DNA of 64,000 bases from an uncultured Planctomycetota bacterium. GTDB taxonomy: Bacteria > Planctomycetota > Phycisphaerae > SM23-33. The translations under genes were made by a program, and so were the position numbers. Where the stretch lies: the NCBI GenBank assembly GCA_903892515.1, contig CAITIS010000134.1:116620-180619 (forward strand). The letters are read 5' to 3'. Shown here piece after piece: positions 8,811 through 16,740 of this stretch. The notes under the pieces are model-generated. The model was not told the DNA's origin and did no database searches. It saw nothing but the letters and a program-made list of their open reading frames with translations. Position 1 is the first letter of the stretch. Every line of letters begins with the position of its first letter.

Positions 8811-9659
8811 CCGCGCAGACGGCAGGGTCCGCAGGTTCTTTCGCGCCGTTGCGAAAGGTTCTGCGGACGGGTCCAGCGGCAGCTCGCGCAGGCGTTCGGC
8901 GCGTGCCCCTCAAAGCGCCGCCAACCGCGCCGCCCCTCATGGGTGGTCGCTGCACTGGGTGGCATGGTCACGCTGTTGCGTGACCATGTCGGGACCTGCC
9001 ACGCCAAAGCACTGCGGAACCATACGGCACCAACCGGCACCAACCGGAACGAAACGGAACGAAACGGAACCAAACGGAACCATTGGGAACGAGTCGGAAC
9101 CGTTTGGACCGATTTGGAACGCAGGAAGACTCCCGCATCACTCTGGCCGCCAGCAGCTTGCGGATTCGTCTCTGCTCTTGGCTCGCACCTGCTGCCCACA
9201 AGCGCACCCCATGCGCACGTCCGCGCAGCGTCCTGATTCCTGTCACTCGCCCGCGTGGCACCGCTCTTCACTTTTCAAACTTTCTCCCCCGGCCCGCTCG
9301 GCCGGAGGCCCTTCCATAGAAGGGCCGACGCACCCTTTTCTGCGCACAAGCCGACGCGGCCTAACCGACTCTTCCGGCCAGTGCTCATTTTTTTGTTCTG
9401 ACCGTCTCCGCCACCACCGGCGCGGCCGTGCGATGTGTGACGTTGTCCCACGCCGCCTGCCCAGAGACAGGGCTGATCATGGCGCCAGGCCCGTCCGCAG
9501 AACCTTTCGCAACAGCGCGAAAGGACCTGCGGACCCTACGCTCGCGCAAGGTGCCATGCCTTTACGCGTCGTCTTGCGGAAAGGCATGCCGGCCCGCTAC
9601 GATGCCCGGCATGTCCGGGGTCCAGCCGTTCCAGCGGCCAAAAAGCCAGAGAGAGCCAC
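8811..9659. repeat. 850-bp spacer filled with repeats, no gene seen
   Basis: It contains a class B palindrome at 8824-8871, a class A palindrome at 8957-8988, a 10-bp periodic array at 9011-9120, a GGCCCTTC/GAAGGGCC hairpin near 9308-9328, an inverted class B copy at 9491-9539 and a GTGCCATGCC/GGCATG palindrome at 9551-9588. No reading frame here shows recognisable protein features. Confidence 0.7.
9011..9120. repeat. Eleven tandem 10-bp units, consensus NNNNCGGAAC
   Basis: The units run head to tail with exact 10-bp spacing: the last five or six bases are nearly always CGGAAC or a one-base variant, while the first four vary (CATA, CAAC, GAAA, CAAA, CATT, GAGT and others). The period equals about one helical turn. 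The variable unit starts exclude recent slippage of a single unit. Confidence 0.9.
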
Positions 9660-10634
9660 ATGAGCAGTGACATGACGCGCCGGGAGTTCCTGCGTACTTC
9701 GACGGCTGTGGCCGCCGGCATCGGCATTGCCTTGCTGCCCGGACGCACCTGGGCCAAGTCGCTGCTGGCGGCGGCATCCGAACCGGCCAAGGAGGGCCTG
9801 CCCTTCCGCGTGCTGGGCCGGACCGGCGTGAAGGTGAGCATCCTGGGACTTGGGGGAGATGGCCTGGTCTCCGACAGCACGGATAAGGACGCTGTCGTCA
9901 AGTTCCTGACGTCGGTGCTGGACAGCGGCATCAACTACATTGACTCGGCCTACGTGTACGGCAAGGAGGGGCGATGCGAGAAAAATCTGGGGCTGGTGAT
10001 GGGCACGCCCCGCCGCAAGAACGTATTCCTGGCCACCAAGACCGGCGCTCGCACGTACGACACGGCCATGCGCCAGATTGAAACCAGCCTCAAGCGTCTC
10101 CAGGTTGACAGCCTTGACCTCATCCAGGTGCATCACGTCAAGGAGGAGGACGACATCAAGCAGTTCGGGTCCGCCCAGGGTATGCTGACGGCCATGCGAA
10201 AACTGCAGGACCAGAAGGTCGTCCGCTTCGTCGGCCTGACCGGCCACCCCGACAGCGAGAACGTGAAGAACGCCCTGGAAATGTACGACTGGGACACGTG
10301 CATGTGCTTCGTCAACCCGGCCAAGTTCTCGCGTCCAGCCCTGGAGGATCAACTGCCGGTCGCCAGGAAGAAGAACATGGGCGTCATCGCGATGAAGACC
10401 TTTGGCGGCCGGCCGGGCTTGTTGGTGGGCAAGGAAAAAGGCCAGGCCGACGCCGCCACGCTGCTGCGCTACGCCCTGGGCCAGGACGTTTCGGTCGTGA
10501 TTCCAGGCATGGCCACGGCGGCGCAACTGGAAGAGAACCTAAAGACGGCCCGCAACTTCAAACCCCTCTCGGCAGAGGAGAGCAGCGCCCTGGCCGAACA
10601 GATCAACTCCGGCGCCAAGGGCTGGAAGCGGTGA
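9660..10634 (+). CDS. Tat-exported aldo/keto reductase
   Basis: The N-terminus TRREFLRTSTAVAAGIGIAL is a twin-arginine signal, so the enzyme is exported folded. The aldo/keto reductase tetrad is intact: Asp96, Tyr101, Lys128 and His159. The C-terminal part keeps the barrel and the FGGRPG and VVIPGM stretches. Length 324 residues. It probably reduces or oxidises a carbonyl/alcohol pair in the periplasm with a nicotinamide cofactor. A purine-rich GAGAGAG lies just before the ATG. It is monocistronic and flanked by repeats. Confidence 0.9.
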   Translation: MSSDMTRREFLRTSTAVAAGIGIALLPGRTWAKSLLAAASEPAKEGLPFRVLGRTGVKVSILGLGGDGLVSDSTDKDAVVKFLTSVLDSGINYIDSAYVYGKEGRCEKNLGLVMGTPRRKNVFLATKTGARTYDTAMRQIETSLKRLQVDSLDLIQVHHVKEEDDIKQFGSAQGMLTAMRKLQDQKVVRFVGLTGHPDSENVKNALEMYDWDTCMCFVNPAKFSRPALEDQLPVARKKNMGVIAMKTFGGRPGLLVGKEKGQADAATLLRYALGQDVSVVIPGMATAAQLEENLKTARNFKPLSAEESSALAEQINSGAKGWKR

Positions 10635-10819
10635 GAGGGCGGCGTAGGGCGGGCACTGCCCGCCGGTTAATGGCGTGGGCTTGGTTGGCTGACGGTGTCG
10701 ATTTGGTTGGCACGGCGGGCAGTGCCCGCCCTACCTGCTGCAAGACAACGCAGAAGCATGGCACCCAACTCAGCGATGGCACCGGGCCCGGAATTCGCTG
10801 GCCAAAGTGACAACGCCGA
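10635..10819. repeat. Paired GGGCAGTGCCC-type palindromes after the reductase gene
   Basis: A GTAGGGCGGGCACTGCCCGCC element near 10645-10665 and its inverted partner GGCGGGCAGTGCCCGCCCTAC near 10709-10731 bound about 45 bp. A GCAAGACAACGCAGAAGCATGG half-palindrome related to the one beside dinD follows at about 10739-10762. Confidence 0.75.
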
Positions 10820-10854
10820 ATACAATTATGCACATTGCTGAGGATGGTCCTCAG
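10820..10854 (+). promoter_or_regulatory. -10 box and 5'-end hairpin of the small PEP-CTERM gene
   Basis: TACAAT at 10820-10825 is followed by a perfect stem-loop: GCTGAGGA (10836-10843), TGG loop, TCCTCAGC (10847-10854). It would begin about 4 nt after the expected transcription start. The arrangement mirrors the one before the FAD gene and could protect the mRNA 5' end or bind a regulator. Confidence 0.5.
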
Positions 10855-10918
10855 CGAGAAGTCATTTGGGGAATGTCGGATGAGAAATCCCCACTGCGGC
10901 AGAGAACGGAGACTCGCA

Positions 10919-11413
10919 ATGTGCAAAGGCGCAATTCTCTTCGGGGCGGTCATCTTCCTGGCAGCAGCACCCTCGTCGGCAGCAATCCCTGGCGACATCA
11001 ATGGCGACGGTCTGGTGAACTTGTCGGATGCAGGTGCCTTTAGCACCATTGCAACCGGCGATCCGTATGCCAGCCTGCGCTACGGCGATTTCAACATCGA
11101 CAGCAAGGTGGCGTTCGATGACTACCTGATCCTGGAGCAGAATTTCGGCACCGCGGCCACGCAGAAGAACGGCGATGCCGATGGCGACGGCACCGTGACT
11201 TTCCGCGACTACCTCCTCCTGGAAAATCATTTTGGCAGTCACTACTCGCTGACCCAGCAGGCGCTGCCCTGCGACTTGAACGGCAACGGCGTGATTGATT
11301 TTTCCGATTACATAAGGGAAGAGGCTTTAATCGGTGGCCATCCCACGCCCGAGCCGGCCACGTTGTTGCTCGTGGCCATGGGCGGGTTATCGATGCTTAA
11401 GCGGCGGAAGTAG
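10919..11413 (+). CDS. Small secreted dockerin-type protein with PEP-CTERM anchor
   Basis: A signal peptide (residues 1 to about 20, ending SSAA) is followed by three calcium-binding dockerin-like repeats, each D-x-N-G-D/N-G plus an F-x-D-Y-L-x-L-E segment (near residues 24, 81 and 117). The C-terminus is PEPATLLLVAMGGLSMLKRRK, a PEP-CTERM signal for exosortase sorting. I chose the ATG at 10919 because GGAG lies 7 nt upstream; an in-frame ATG at 10880 is possible. 164 residues. There is no catalytic domain, so it probably acts as a surface or matrix adaptor. Confidence 0.8.
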   Translation: MCKGAILFGAVIFLAAAPSSAAIPGDINGDGLVNLSDAGAFSTIATGDPYASLRYGDFNIDSKVAFDDYLILEQNFGTAATQKNGDADGDGTVTFRDYLLLENHFGSHYSLTQQALPCDLNGNGVIDFSDYIREEALIGGHPTPEPATLLLVAMGGLSMLKRRK

Positions 11414-11442
11414 GCCAGCCCGATCCGCCAGCACACGGCGGC

Positions 11443-11557
11443 GGGTGCCATGGCCAGACCGTTGTCCAGGTCTGGCCATGCGTAAACATTCCCATATCGC
11501 CGCTACCATGTCAGTCGATGCATGGCCAGCCCAACGACGGGGCTGACCATGGCACCC
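11443..11557. repeat. Head-to-head pair of class A palindromes (115 bp)
   Basis: The left palindrome (11443-11480, GGGTGCCATGGCCAGACC / GGTCTGGCCATG type) and the right palindrome (11521-11557, CATGGCCAGCCC / GGGCTGACCATGGCACCC) face each other. The unit is thus bounded by GGGTGCCATGG and its reverse complement. The right end abuts the truncated IS66 gene exactly. Confidence 0.85.
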
Positions 11558-11759
11558 GGCGGATTCAGGCAACTCGCTCTTGGTGCAGAACTCGCGGATG
11601 CTCAGCCCGCTGCGAATGTACCCCCGGATGATACGCCGCCACTCAGCTTCCAGCCGCCGGTCCCGACGTGCTCCCTTGGCCATGCTTGCTCTCCTTGCAT
11701 GGCTTGGATCATCGACGACAGAGCAATTGCTAACCAGATGTGCGTCGCCGAACGCTTAC
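11557..11759 (-). mobile_element. Remnant of an IS66-family insertion sequence (one end)
   Basis: On the minus strand the fragment starts with GTAAGCG (complement of 11753-11759), the usual terminal bases of IS66 elements. The tnpA-like start codon follows 76 nt later. Only about 200 bp remain: the element stops where the class A palindrome pair begins, and no tnpB, tnpC or second end is visible. Confidence 0.65.
11558..11683 (-). pseudogene. Truncated IS66 tnpA-like gene (42 codons left)
   Basis: The translation MAKGARRDRRLEAEWRRIIR and the following GLSIREFCTKSELPES match the N-terminus of IS66 TnpA-like accessory proteins, which begin with a helix-turn-helix for DNA binding. Homology stops after 42 codons at the GGGTGCC boundary of the palindrome. 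The frame then runs on into repeat sequence, so the gene is dead. Confidence 0.7.
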
Positions 11760-11873
11760 GTTAACTGAGGCTCAGCGGCATGCCTTTACGCGCTTCTGCG
11801 GAAAGGCATGCTCTCAACAACCATCCGTAGCAAAGCTTCGGACCCTACAAAGCCAGCCTTGCTGGAACCGGCG
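11760..11873. repeat. Palindrome beside the IS66 end
   Basis: GGCATGCCTTTACGCG and its partner GCGGAAAGGCATG (about 11777-11810) form one copy of a palindrome seen also at 9551, 43178 and 53471. No other feature is visible. Confidence 0.7.
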
Positions 11874-13184
11874 CTAGCTTCGCCTGCGCAGCAGCCCCAT
11901 GCCGCTTAAGGCCAGCAGGCCCAGCGTGGCGGGCTCGGGAACGCCGGTCTTGCCGAAATTGCCTTCCAGAACGATGTAGTCCTTGAAGTCAACCACGCCA
12001 TCGTTATTGAAGTCACCGCCGGCAAACCCCTTACCGGTCTTGCCGAAATTGCCTTCCAGAACGATGTAGTCCTTGAAGTCGACGATGTGGTCCCCGTTGG
12101 CGTCGCCGGCAAGGGGAGGGGAAACGGAATATACCGGCGCGGCGGTGCGCCATACGCCTTCATTGGCCGTGCCGTAGTAGAGATATCCCGCAGGGTCGAC
12201 ATTGAGGCACACGCTCGACGTTGCCGTTGGCACCGGCAGGCCGGCGTTGAAGTCCGTCCAGGTAACGCCGCCATCAATGGACTTCATAACCTGCGCATAG
12301 GTTTGGGGGTACCCGGCGGCTTTCCGGATGCAGGTGTAGTAGGCGCCATCGGGCGTCTCGACGATGGACCTGGTATCAGCATTGACGGCCATGCTCGCGT
12401 TGGATACCCACGTCCCGTCGCTGAGTTGGTTCATGATGCCGCCGTTGCCACCGCCGTGCTTCAGGCCGGCGAACATAAGGCCGGACTGGCTCCAGCCAAT
12501 GACGTGAATGTTGCCGCCGTAAGGGCCGACATACTGTGCGGGGTTGGCATTCGGATCCCCCGTGCCCAGAATCCCCGTAAAACTCGCGCCGCCATCCTGG
12601 GATACGAATATGCCGTTGGTTTCAGTTCCGGCATATATGTTATGGTCCGGGCCGAGGAACAGCGAGTAGATGTAGCCCGTGGTCGGATTGCCGCCGGCGT
12701 CGCCGGTGCGGATCTTGGTGTAAGAGCGCCCGTTGTCGGTGGAGCGATACATGTCTCCGTGCCACGTAGTACTGGCCAAGAGATTCCCGCTGCTGTCCTT
12801 GACGAAGGCGACGATGCCCAACTCCGGCGCACTGGCGTTGGGAATCCCTGTTGCTGGCTTCCATGTGCCGTCGAGATACCAGCCTCCGTAGACAGTGGTG
12901 CTGCTCACTGGGCCGCCGACCACCGTCCCGTCACTGGTAGTGAAAAGCTTGTTTATGTATGTCCCGGCAATCAACCCGGCGCTCTCGTCCATCCAAGTGC
13001 TGCCTTTGTCGGGCGAGAAAAGAACTTTTCCGCTCAACGTGCTGAGATATACCCCAGACGCATTTGAGGTTATGTCGCGAATGTTCTCAGAGGCGGAGAT
13101 GGACGTCTGCACCCATGAGTTGTCCGCAACCACGTTGCCGCAGCACAGGCAGACAACCATCGCGACAGTGAGGAATACTTTCAC
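11874..13184 (-). CDS. Secreted beta-propeller (sialidase/VPS10-like) dockerin protein with PEP-CTERM anchor
   Basis: A signal peptide of about 20 residues ends at VVADN. A propeller-like region follows with Asp-box motifs such as S-x-D-x-G-x-[ST]-W/Y (SPDKGSTW, STDNGRSY, SQDGGASF, SIDGGVTW), as in sialidases and sortilin-type propellers. Two dockerin-like repeats (GDANGDHIVDFKDY and GDFNNDGVVDFKDY) and a VPEPATLGLLALSGMGLLRRR PEP-CTERM tail complete the 436 residues. The start is GTG at 13184 with a strong GGAGGT 5 nt upstream. No sialidase catalytic residues are evident, so a binding or scaffold role is more likely. Confidence 0.82.
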   Translation of the reverse strand: MKVFLTVAMVVCLCCGNVVADNSWVQTSISASENIRDITSNASGVYLSTLSGKVLFSPDKGSTWMDESAGLIAGTYINKLFTTSDGTVVGGPVSSTTVYGGWYLDGTWKPATGIPNASAPELGIVAFVKDSSGNLLASTTWHGDMYRSTDNGRSYTKIRTGDAGGNPTTGYIYSLFLGPDHNIYAGTETNGIFVSQDGGASFTGILGTGDPNANPAQYVGPYGGNIHVIGWSQSGLMFAGLKHGGGNGGIMNQLSDGTWVSNASMAVNADTRSIVETPDGAYYTCIRKAAGYPQTYAQVMKSIDGGVTWTDFNAGLPVPTATSSVCLNVDPAGYLYYGTANEGVWRTAAPVYSVSPPLAGDANGDHIVDFKDYIVLEGNFGKTGKGFAGGDFNNDGVVDFKDYIVLEGNFGKTGVPEPATLGLLALSGMGLLRRRS

Positions 13185-13662
13185 CTGTTACCTCCAGCAC
13201 ATTACAATAGTGATTGATCGACCTTAGACTTGTGTGCATTTTACACTACTTGTCGGACGGTGTCACGCCACTTATTCTATTGTGTGCCATAGCAGCCCGT
13301 TGAAGAACCGGTCTTTTTCATGAGCCGGGTGCCATGGCCAGGCCGCTGTCCAGGTCTGGCCATGTGTAAGCGGTTCCAATATCGCCGTCACCATGTTAGT
13401 TCCCGGTCGATACATGGCCAGCCCAAAGACGGGGCTGACCATGGCACCCGGCACCCGGCACCCGGCACCCGGCGCGCGACGAGCGAGCGCTTGCCCCGTC
13501 CGCAGAACCTTTCGCAACAGCGCGAAAGAACCTGCGGACCCTACCGTCTTGAAGCGATGACAAGGGCGGCGTAGGGCAGACGCTGCCCGCCGTCTCGACG
13601 TGGCCCGGCGGCGGGCAGTGCCCGCCCTACCTGCTACCCCCTATGCCCTATGCCCTACGCCC
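13185..13662. repeat. Spacer with a class A pair and other palindromes, no gene seen
   Basis: It holds a head-to-head class A pair (13327-13364 and 13413-13449), several GGCACCC iterations (13443-13475), an inverted class B palindrome (13497-13544), a GGGCAGACGCTGCCC / GGGCAGTGCCCGCC pair near 13570-13632 and a short CCCTATGCCCTACG array. The stretch 13185-13260 may contain the promoter of the secreted protein. Confidence 0.7.
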
Positions 13663-14982
13663 TCATTTCGCCTGCTTCAATTCCTGGCTGATCTGTTCCA
13701 GGCGGGCGTGGAAGGCTGGGTCGCCTTTGCGCAGGCCGTCGATGGAGCGGTTGGCGTGCAGCACGGTGGTGTGGTCCCGGCCACCGAAGTAGCCTCCGAT
13801 CTCCTCCAAGCTGTGCCGCGTCAGGCTGCGGGCCAGGTACATGCATACCTGCCGCGGCAGGCTGATGGACTTGCTGCGTTTGCGGCTTTGCAGGTCCGAC
13901 AGCCGAACGCTGAAGCGCTTGACCACCATGTCGATGATCTGCTCGACGGTCACGTCCTTGTTCCGGGCGGGCATGTCGCTGCTCATGGCCTCTTCGGCCA
14001 GCGACATGTCAATGGGCCGGTCCAGCACGCGCGAGAGCATGGAAATCTTCGTGATGGCGCCTTCGAGTTCGCGGGCGTTCGAGTCGATCGTGCCGGCAAT
14101 GAAGCACGAGACGTCGTCGGGCATGGAAATGCCGCGGGCCTGGGCCTTCTTCTGCACGATGGCCACGCGCGTCTCGTAGCCGGGGCGGTCGATGCCCGTC
14201 ACCAGCCCCCAGTTGAACCGGCTGACCAGCCGCTCTTCCAAGTGCGGGATCTCGCTGGGTGGCCGGTCGCAGGAGAGGATGATCTGCTTCTGCGCCTGAT
14301 ACAGCGTGTTGAAGGTGTGGAAGAACTCTTCCTGCGTCTGGTCGTGGTGGGCCAGGAACTGCATGTCGTCGATCACCAGCACGTCCAGTTGGCGATACCG
14401 GTAGCGGAAGTCGTGCAGCTTGCCGGTCTGGATGGCCTCGATCAGGTGGTTGACGAAGGTCTCGCAGGACAGGAACAGGATCTTGCCGAAGCCGCGCCGC
14501 ACCAAGGCCTGGCAGGTGGCCTGCAGCAGGTGCGTCTTGCCCAGCCCGGAAGAACCGTGGACGAACAGCGGGTTGTACGTCCGGCCAGGGGAATCGGCCA
14601 CGGCCATGCAGGCGGCGTGGGCCAGGCGGTTGCACGGCCCGGCCACGAAGGTGTCAAAGGTGTAATCGCGGCTGAGGATCAGCTCGCTCTGCCAGGTCGG
14701 ATCCTCAATGGTGACGACCTCCGGCAGCGGCGCCGGCGGCCCGGCCAGGAAGCACACGCTCACCAGATGGCCGGTGGAGGCTTGGGCGGCTTCAGTGAAC
14801 AGCCGCGTGGCCTGCTGCTGGCAGTAGGCCTGCTCCTGGACGCCGGGAACCTGGACTTCCAGCAGCCCATGCTCCAGGGCGATGGGCTCCAAGCGCGTGA
14901 ACCAAGGGCGGATGACCTCGCCGCCATGAGCCACTACATGCTGGACGATCTGCTGCCACAACTGCGGCTCGACTCTACCCAC
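13663..14982 (-). CDS. dnaA: Chromosomal replication initiator DnaA
   Basis: Opens oriC and loads the helicase. All four domains are visible: a short N-terminal domain, a linker, the AAA+ core with Walker A GSSGLGKTH (residues 143-151) and Walker B VLVIDD (201-206), and the C-terminal DNA-binding domain with the signature GRDHTTVLHAN. I place the start at a GTG (14982): GGGAG lies 7 nt upstream and the protein then begins VGRVEPQLWQQIV, matching domain I. Longer frames upstream run through the spacer. Length 439 residues, as usual. No dnaN or recF adjoins it; a rhomboid gene lies upstream on the same strand. Confidence 0.96.
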   Translation of the reverse strand: MGRVEPQLWQQIVQHVVAHGGEVIRPWFTRLEPIALEHGLLEVQVPGVQEQAYCQQQATRLFTEAAQASTGHLVSVCFLAGPPAPLPEVVTIEDPTWQSELILSRDYTFDTFVAGPCNRLAHAACMAVADSPGRTYNPLFVHGSSGLGKTHLLQATCQALVRRGFGKILFLSCETFVNHLIEAIQTGKLHDFRYRYRQLDVLVIDDMQFLAHHDQTQEEFFHTFNTLYQAQKQIILSCDRPPSEIPHLEERLVSRFNWGLVTGIDRPGYETRVAIVQKKAQARGISMPDDVSCFIAGTIDSNARELEGAITKISMLSRVLDRPIDMSLAEEAMSSDMPARNKDVTVEQIIDMVVKRFSVRLSDLQSRKRSKSISLPRQVCMYLARSLTRHSLEEIGGYFGGRDHTTVLHANRSIDGLRKGDPAFHARLEQISQELKQAK

Positions 14983-15320
14983 GCTATCGCTCCCGCAAGG
15001 CGCAACATGAGCGCCGTTAAGAATACCCGTAACTGGTGCAACGAACGACAAACGGCACAACAACCGATGCCTGAGAGTTGCGAGGCGCGCCAACGCAAAC
15101 ATCCACGTTCGGCGTCGCCTCAAAGAAGTCCATGGCAAGCCCGGAAAAAGCAGTTCCAGGGTCACCATCCTTGGTGACGGGGCAGAAGATATCCACAGCC
15201 TGCCCCCGCGTCAAAGAGAAAACAGAAGTTCGTCACAGGTCGCTGTACCACAACGCATTACGCTACAGAATCATTGTGGATAACTCTGTGAAAAACCAGA
15301 CTTTGCACCCTCTGGCAACG
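14983..15320. other. dnaA upstream region with DnaA boxes: autoregulatory site or oriC candidate
   Basis: The complement of 15275-15283 is TTATCCACA, a perfect DnaA box, in the longer context TTTTTCACAGAGTTATCCAC. A one-mismatch box ATATCCACA lies at 15189-15197. A GTCACC/GGTGAC palindrome is at about 15160-15178. The surrounding 100 bp are clearly more AT-rich than the flanking genes. Two boxes are enough for dnaA autoregulation but few for an origin. Confidence 0.55.
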
Positions 15321-16496
15321 TCAGATGCGGGCGATCGGAAGGTAGTAAATCACCACCGCCGCCGCGGCCACTAAGACCGCCGTCAGCACGATCGCCAACA
15401 CCTTTTCCACCATGGATAGTGGCCCGAAGCGCAGGGGTGGACAACTGATAGCCAGAGCCCACAGGAAGCCGCCGATCAAACCGCCGGCGTGGGCGGCCAC
15501 ATCGATCCTCGGCATGCCGACGTTTGCCTTCTGGAAGAACATCGGGACCAGGAAGACCAGGTTGTACACCAGGAAGGCGGCGATGGAACGCAGCATGGCC
15601 TTGCCCACGCCCGCCGGCAGGACGTGGCGATGGCGTATTACCATGCCCGCGATCACGCCGGCCAGGCCGAACAGGCCGCCCGAGGCCCCCACCGAGTTCT
15701 CGACGCTGTGGAAGATCGTCTCATGCACGAACAGCGAGACGATGCTGCCGGCCAGCACGCTGGCCAGGAAGAACACCAGCATCCGCCACCAGCCCTGAAG
15801 CAGCTCGACCTGCCGGCCAAAGTACCACAAGGCCATCATGTTGAAGAACAGGTGAATCTCGCCGCCGTGGACGAACGCGCAGGTGATGAGCCGCCAATAT
15901 TCGCCGGCCTTGATGGCCGGGCCGTAGCAGGCCAGATCGCGCACGGCCGAGGCTTGGCCCAAGAAGTAAATGGCCACGCACACGCCGATCAGCGCGATGG
16001 TGACGGCCGGCTTAAAGACGTGCTCCTTGGTCGCCACGGGCGGATTCTCGCGGGCCTCGCGCAGCAGCGCCCGGCAGTCGTACCGATTCAGGCCGGGATC
16101 AAAGCCCTGGCTGGAATACAGCGTCAGCAGCCGCTGCTCGAAGAGTCCGTGGTGGCCCTGGACGAACCACCGGCCAAGCTGCGGATTGAAAAACGCGATG
16201 TTGCCCGGATGGCTTCGGGCGAAGCCTTCGATCTCGTTGGTCGAGCCGGCGCCCACCAGCAGCAGGGCGAAACCGGGCTTATCCAGCGGCAAAGAGCCCG
16301 AGAGCTGCTGGCTGGGAAAGGGCGATACCACGACGGCGGAGTCGGCCTTGGCCATCATGACGGCCGAAGCCGGCCAGGCGGCGTCATCGCCGTACAGATA
16401 CTGATACCCCTGGCTCAGCAACACCTGCTGGATGCGCGCCAAGGCCTGGGCCACAGGCGGCGATACGGCCAACGCTGGTACGGGCGAATCGGGCAT
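15321..16496 (-). CDS. Rhomboid-family intramembrane serine protease
   Basis: Cleaves transmembrane segments within the membrane. The catalytic Ser272 lies in GASGG and the partner His336 in AAHAGG. HLFFN (215-219) provides the oxyanion-side His and Asn. Six or more hydrophobic helices span residues 163-385. The first 160 residues form a soluble domain of unknown family, so the protein is longer (391 residues) than the bacterial GlpG core. It lies upstream of dnaA on the same strand, separated by the DnaA-box region. Confidence 0.9.
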   Translation of the reverse strand: MPDSPVPALAVSPPVAQALARIQQVLLSQGYQYLYGDDAAWPASAVMMAKADSAVVVSPFPSQQLSGSLPLDKPGFALLLVGAGSTNEIEGFARSHPGNIAFFNPQLGRWFVQGHHGLFEQRLLTLYSSQGFDPGLNRYDCRALLREARENPPVATKEHVFKPAVTIALIGVCVAIYFLGQASAVRDLACYGPAIKAGEYWRLITCAFVHGGEIHLFFNMMALWYFGRQVELLQGWWRMLVFFLASVLAGSIVSLFVHETIFHSVENSVGASGGLFGLAGVIAGMVIRHRHVLPAGVGKAMLRSIAAFLVYNLVFLVPMFFQKANVGMPRIDVAAHAGGLIGGFLWALAISCPPLRFGPLSMVEKVLAIVLTAVLVAAAAVVIYYLPIARI

Positions 16497-16696
16497 GGCG
16501 GCATCCTACGAGCGACGCGGCGGCGCAGCAATATGCAGGCAGGTCGGCTCAGGAGATTCCTGCATCCTCGGCCGCGGAATCTGCACGGGTCAGGCGAAGA
16601 CTGCAAAGCGGCGAGCCAGAGGCCGGGCCCGTCAACCTGCGAGACGCCGCAGGTATGGCTCCCGATCCGGCGTTCGACCGGGCACCAGATCCGGCC

Positions 16697-16731
16697 CCGC
16701 CCTTTATTATTGGGCGGATTGCGGGTATCTT
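16697..16731 (+). promoter_or_regulatory. Promoter and operator-like palindrome of the ABC exporter gene
   Basis: TATCTT (16726-16731) ends 9 nt before the ATG at 16741, and no Shine-Dalgarno sequence lies between, so the mRNA may be nearly leaderless. A palindrome CCGCCC-TTTATTATT-GGGCGG (16697-16717) covers the -35 position. It could be a repressor site. Confidence 0.4.
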
Positions 16732-16740
16732 GGCCGCACG

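Noticed and set aside
9011..9120. CRISPR array
   Set aside because: The repeats are 10 bp without spacers, and no cas genes are present in the window.
13600..15177. A 525-codon open frame on the plus strand over dnaA
   Set aside because: It is antisense to a clear dnaA gene, has the arginine/glutamine/valine-rich composition of a GC-rich shadow frame and no recognisable domain.
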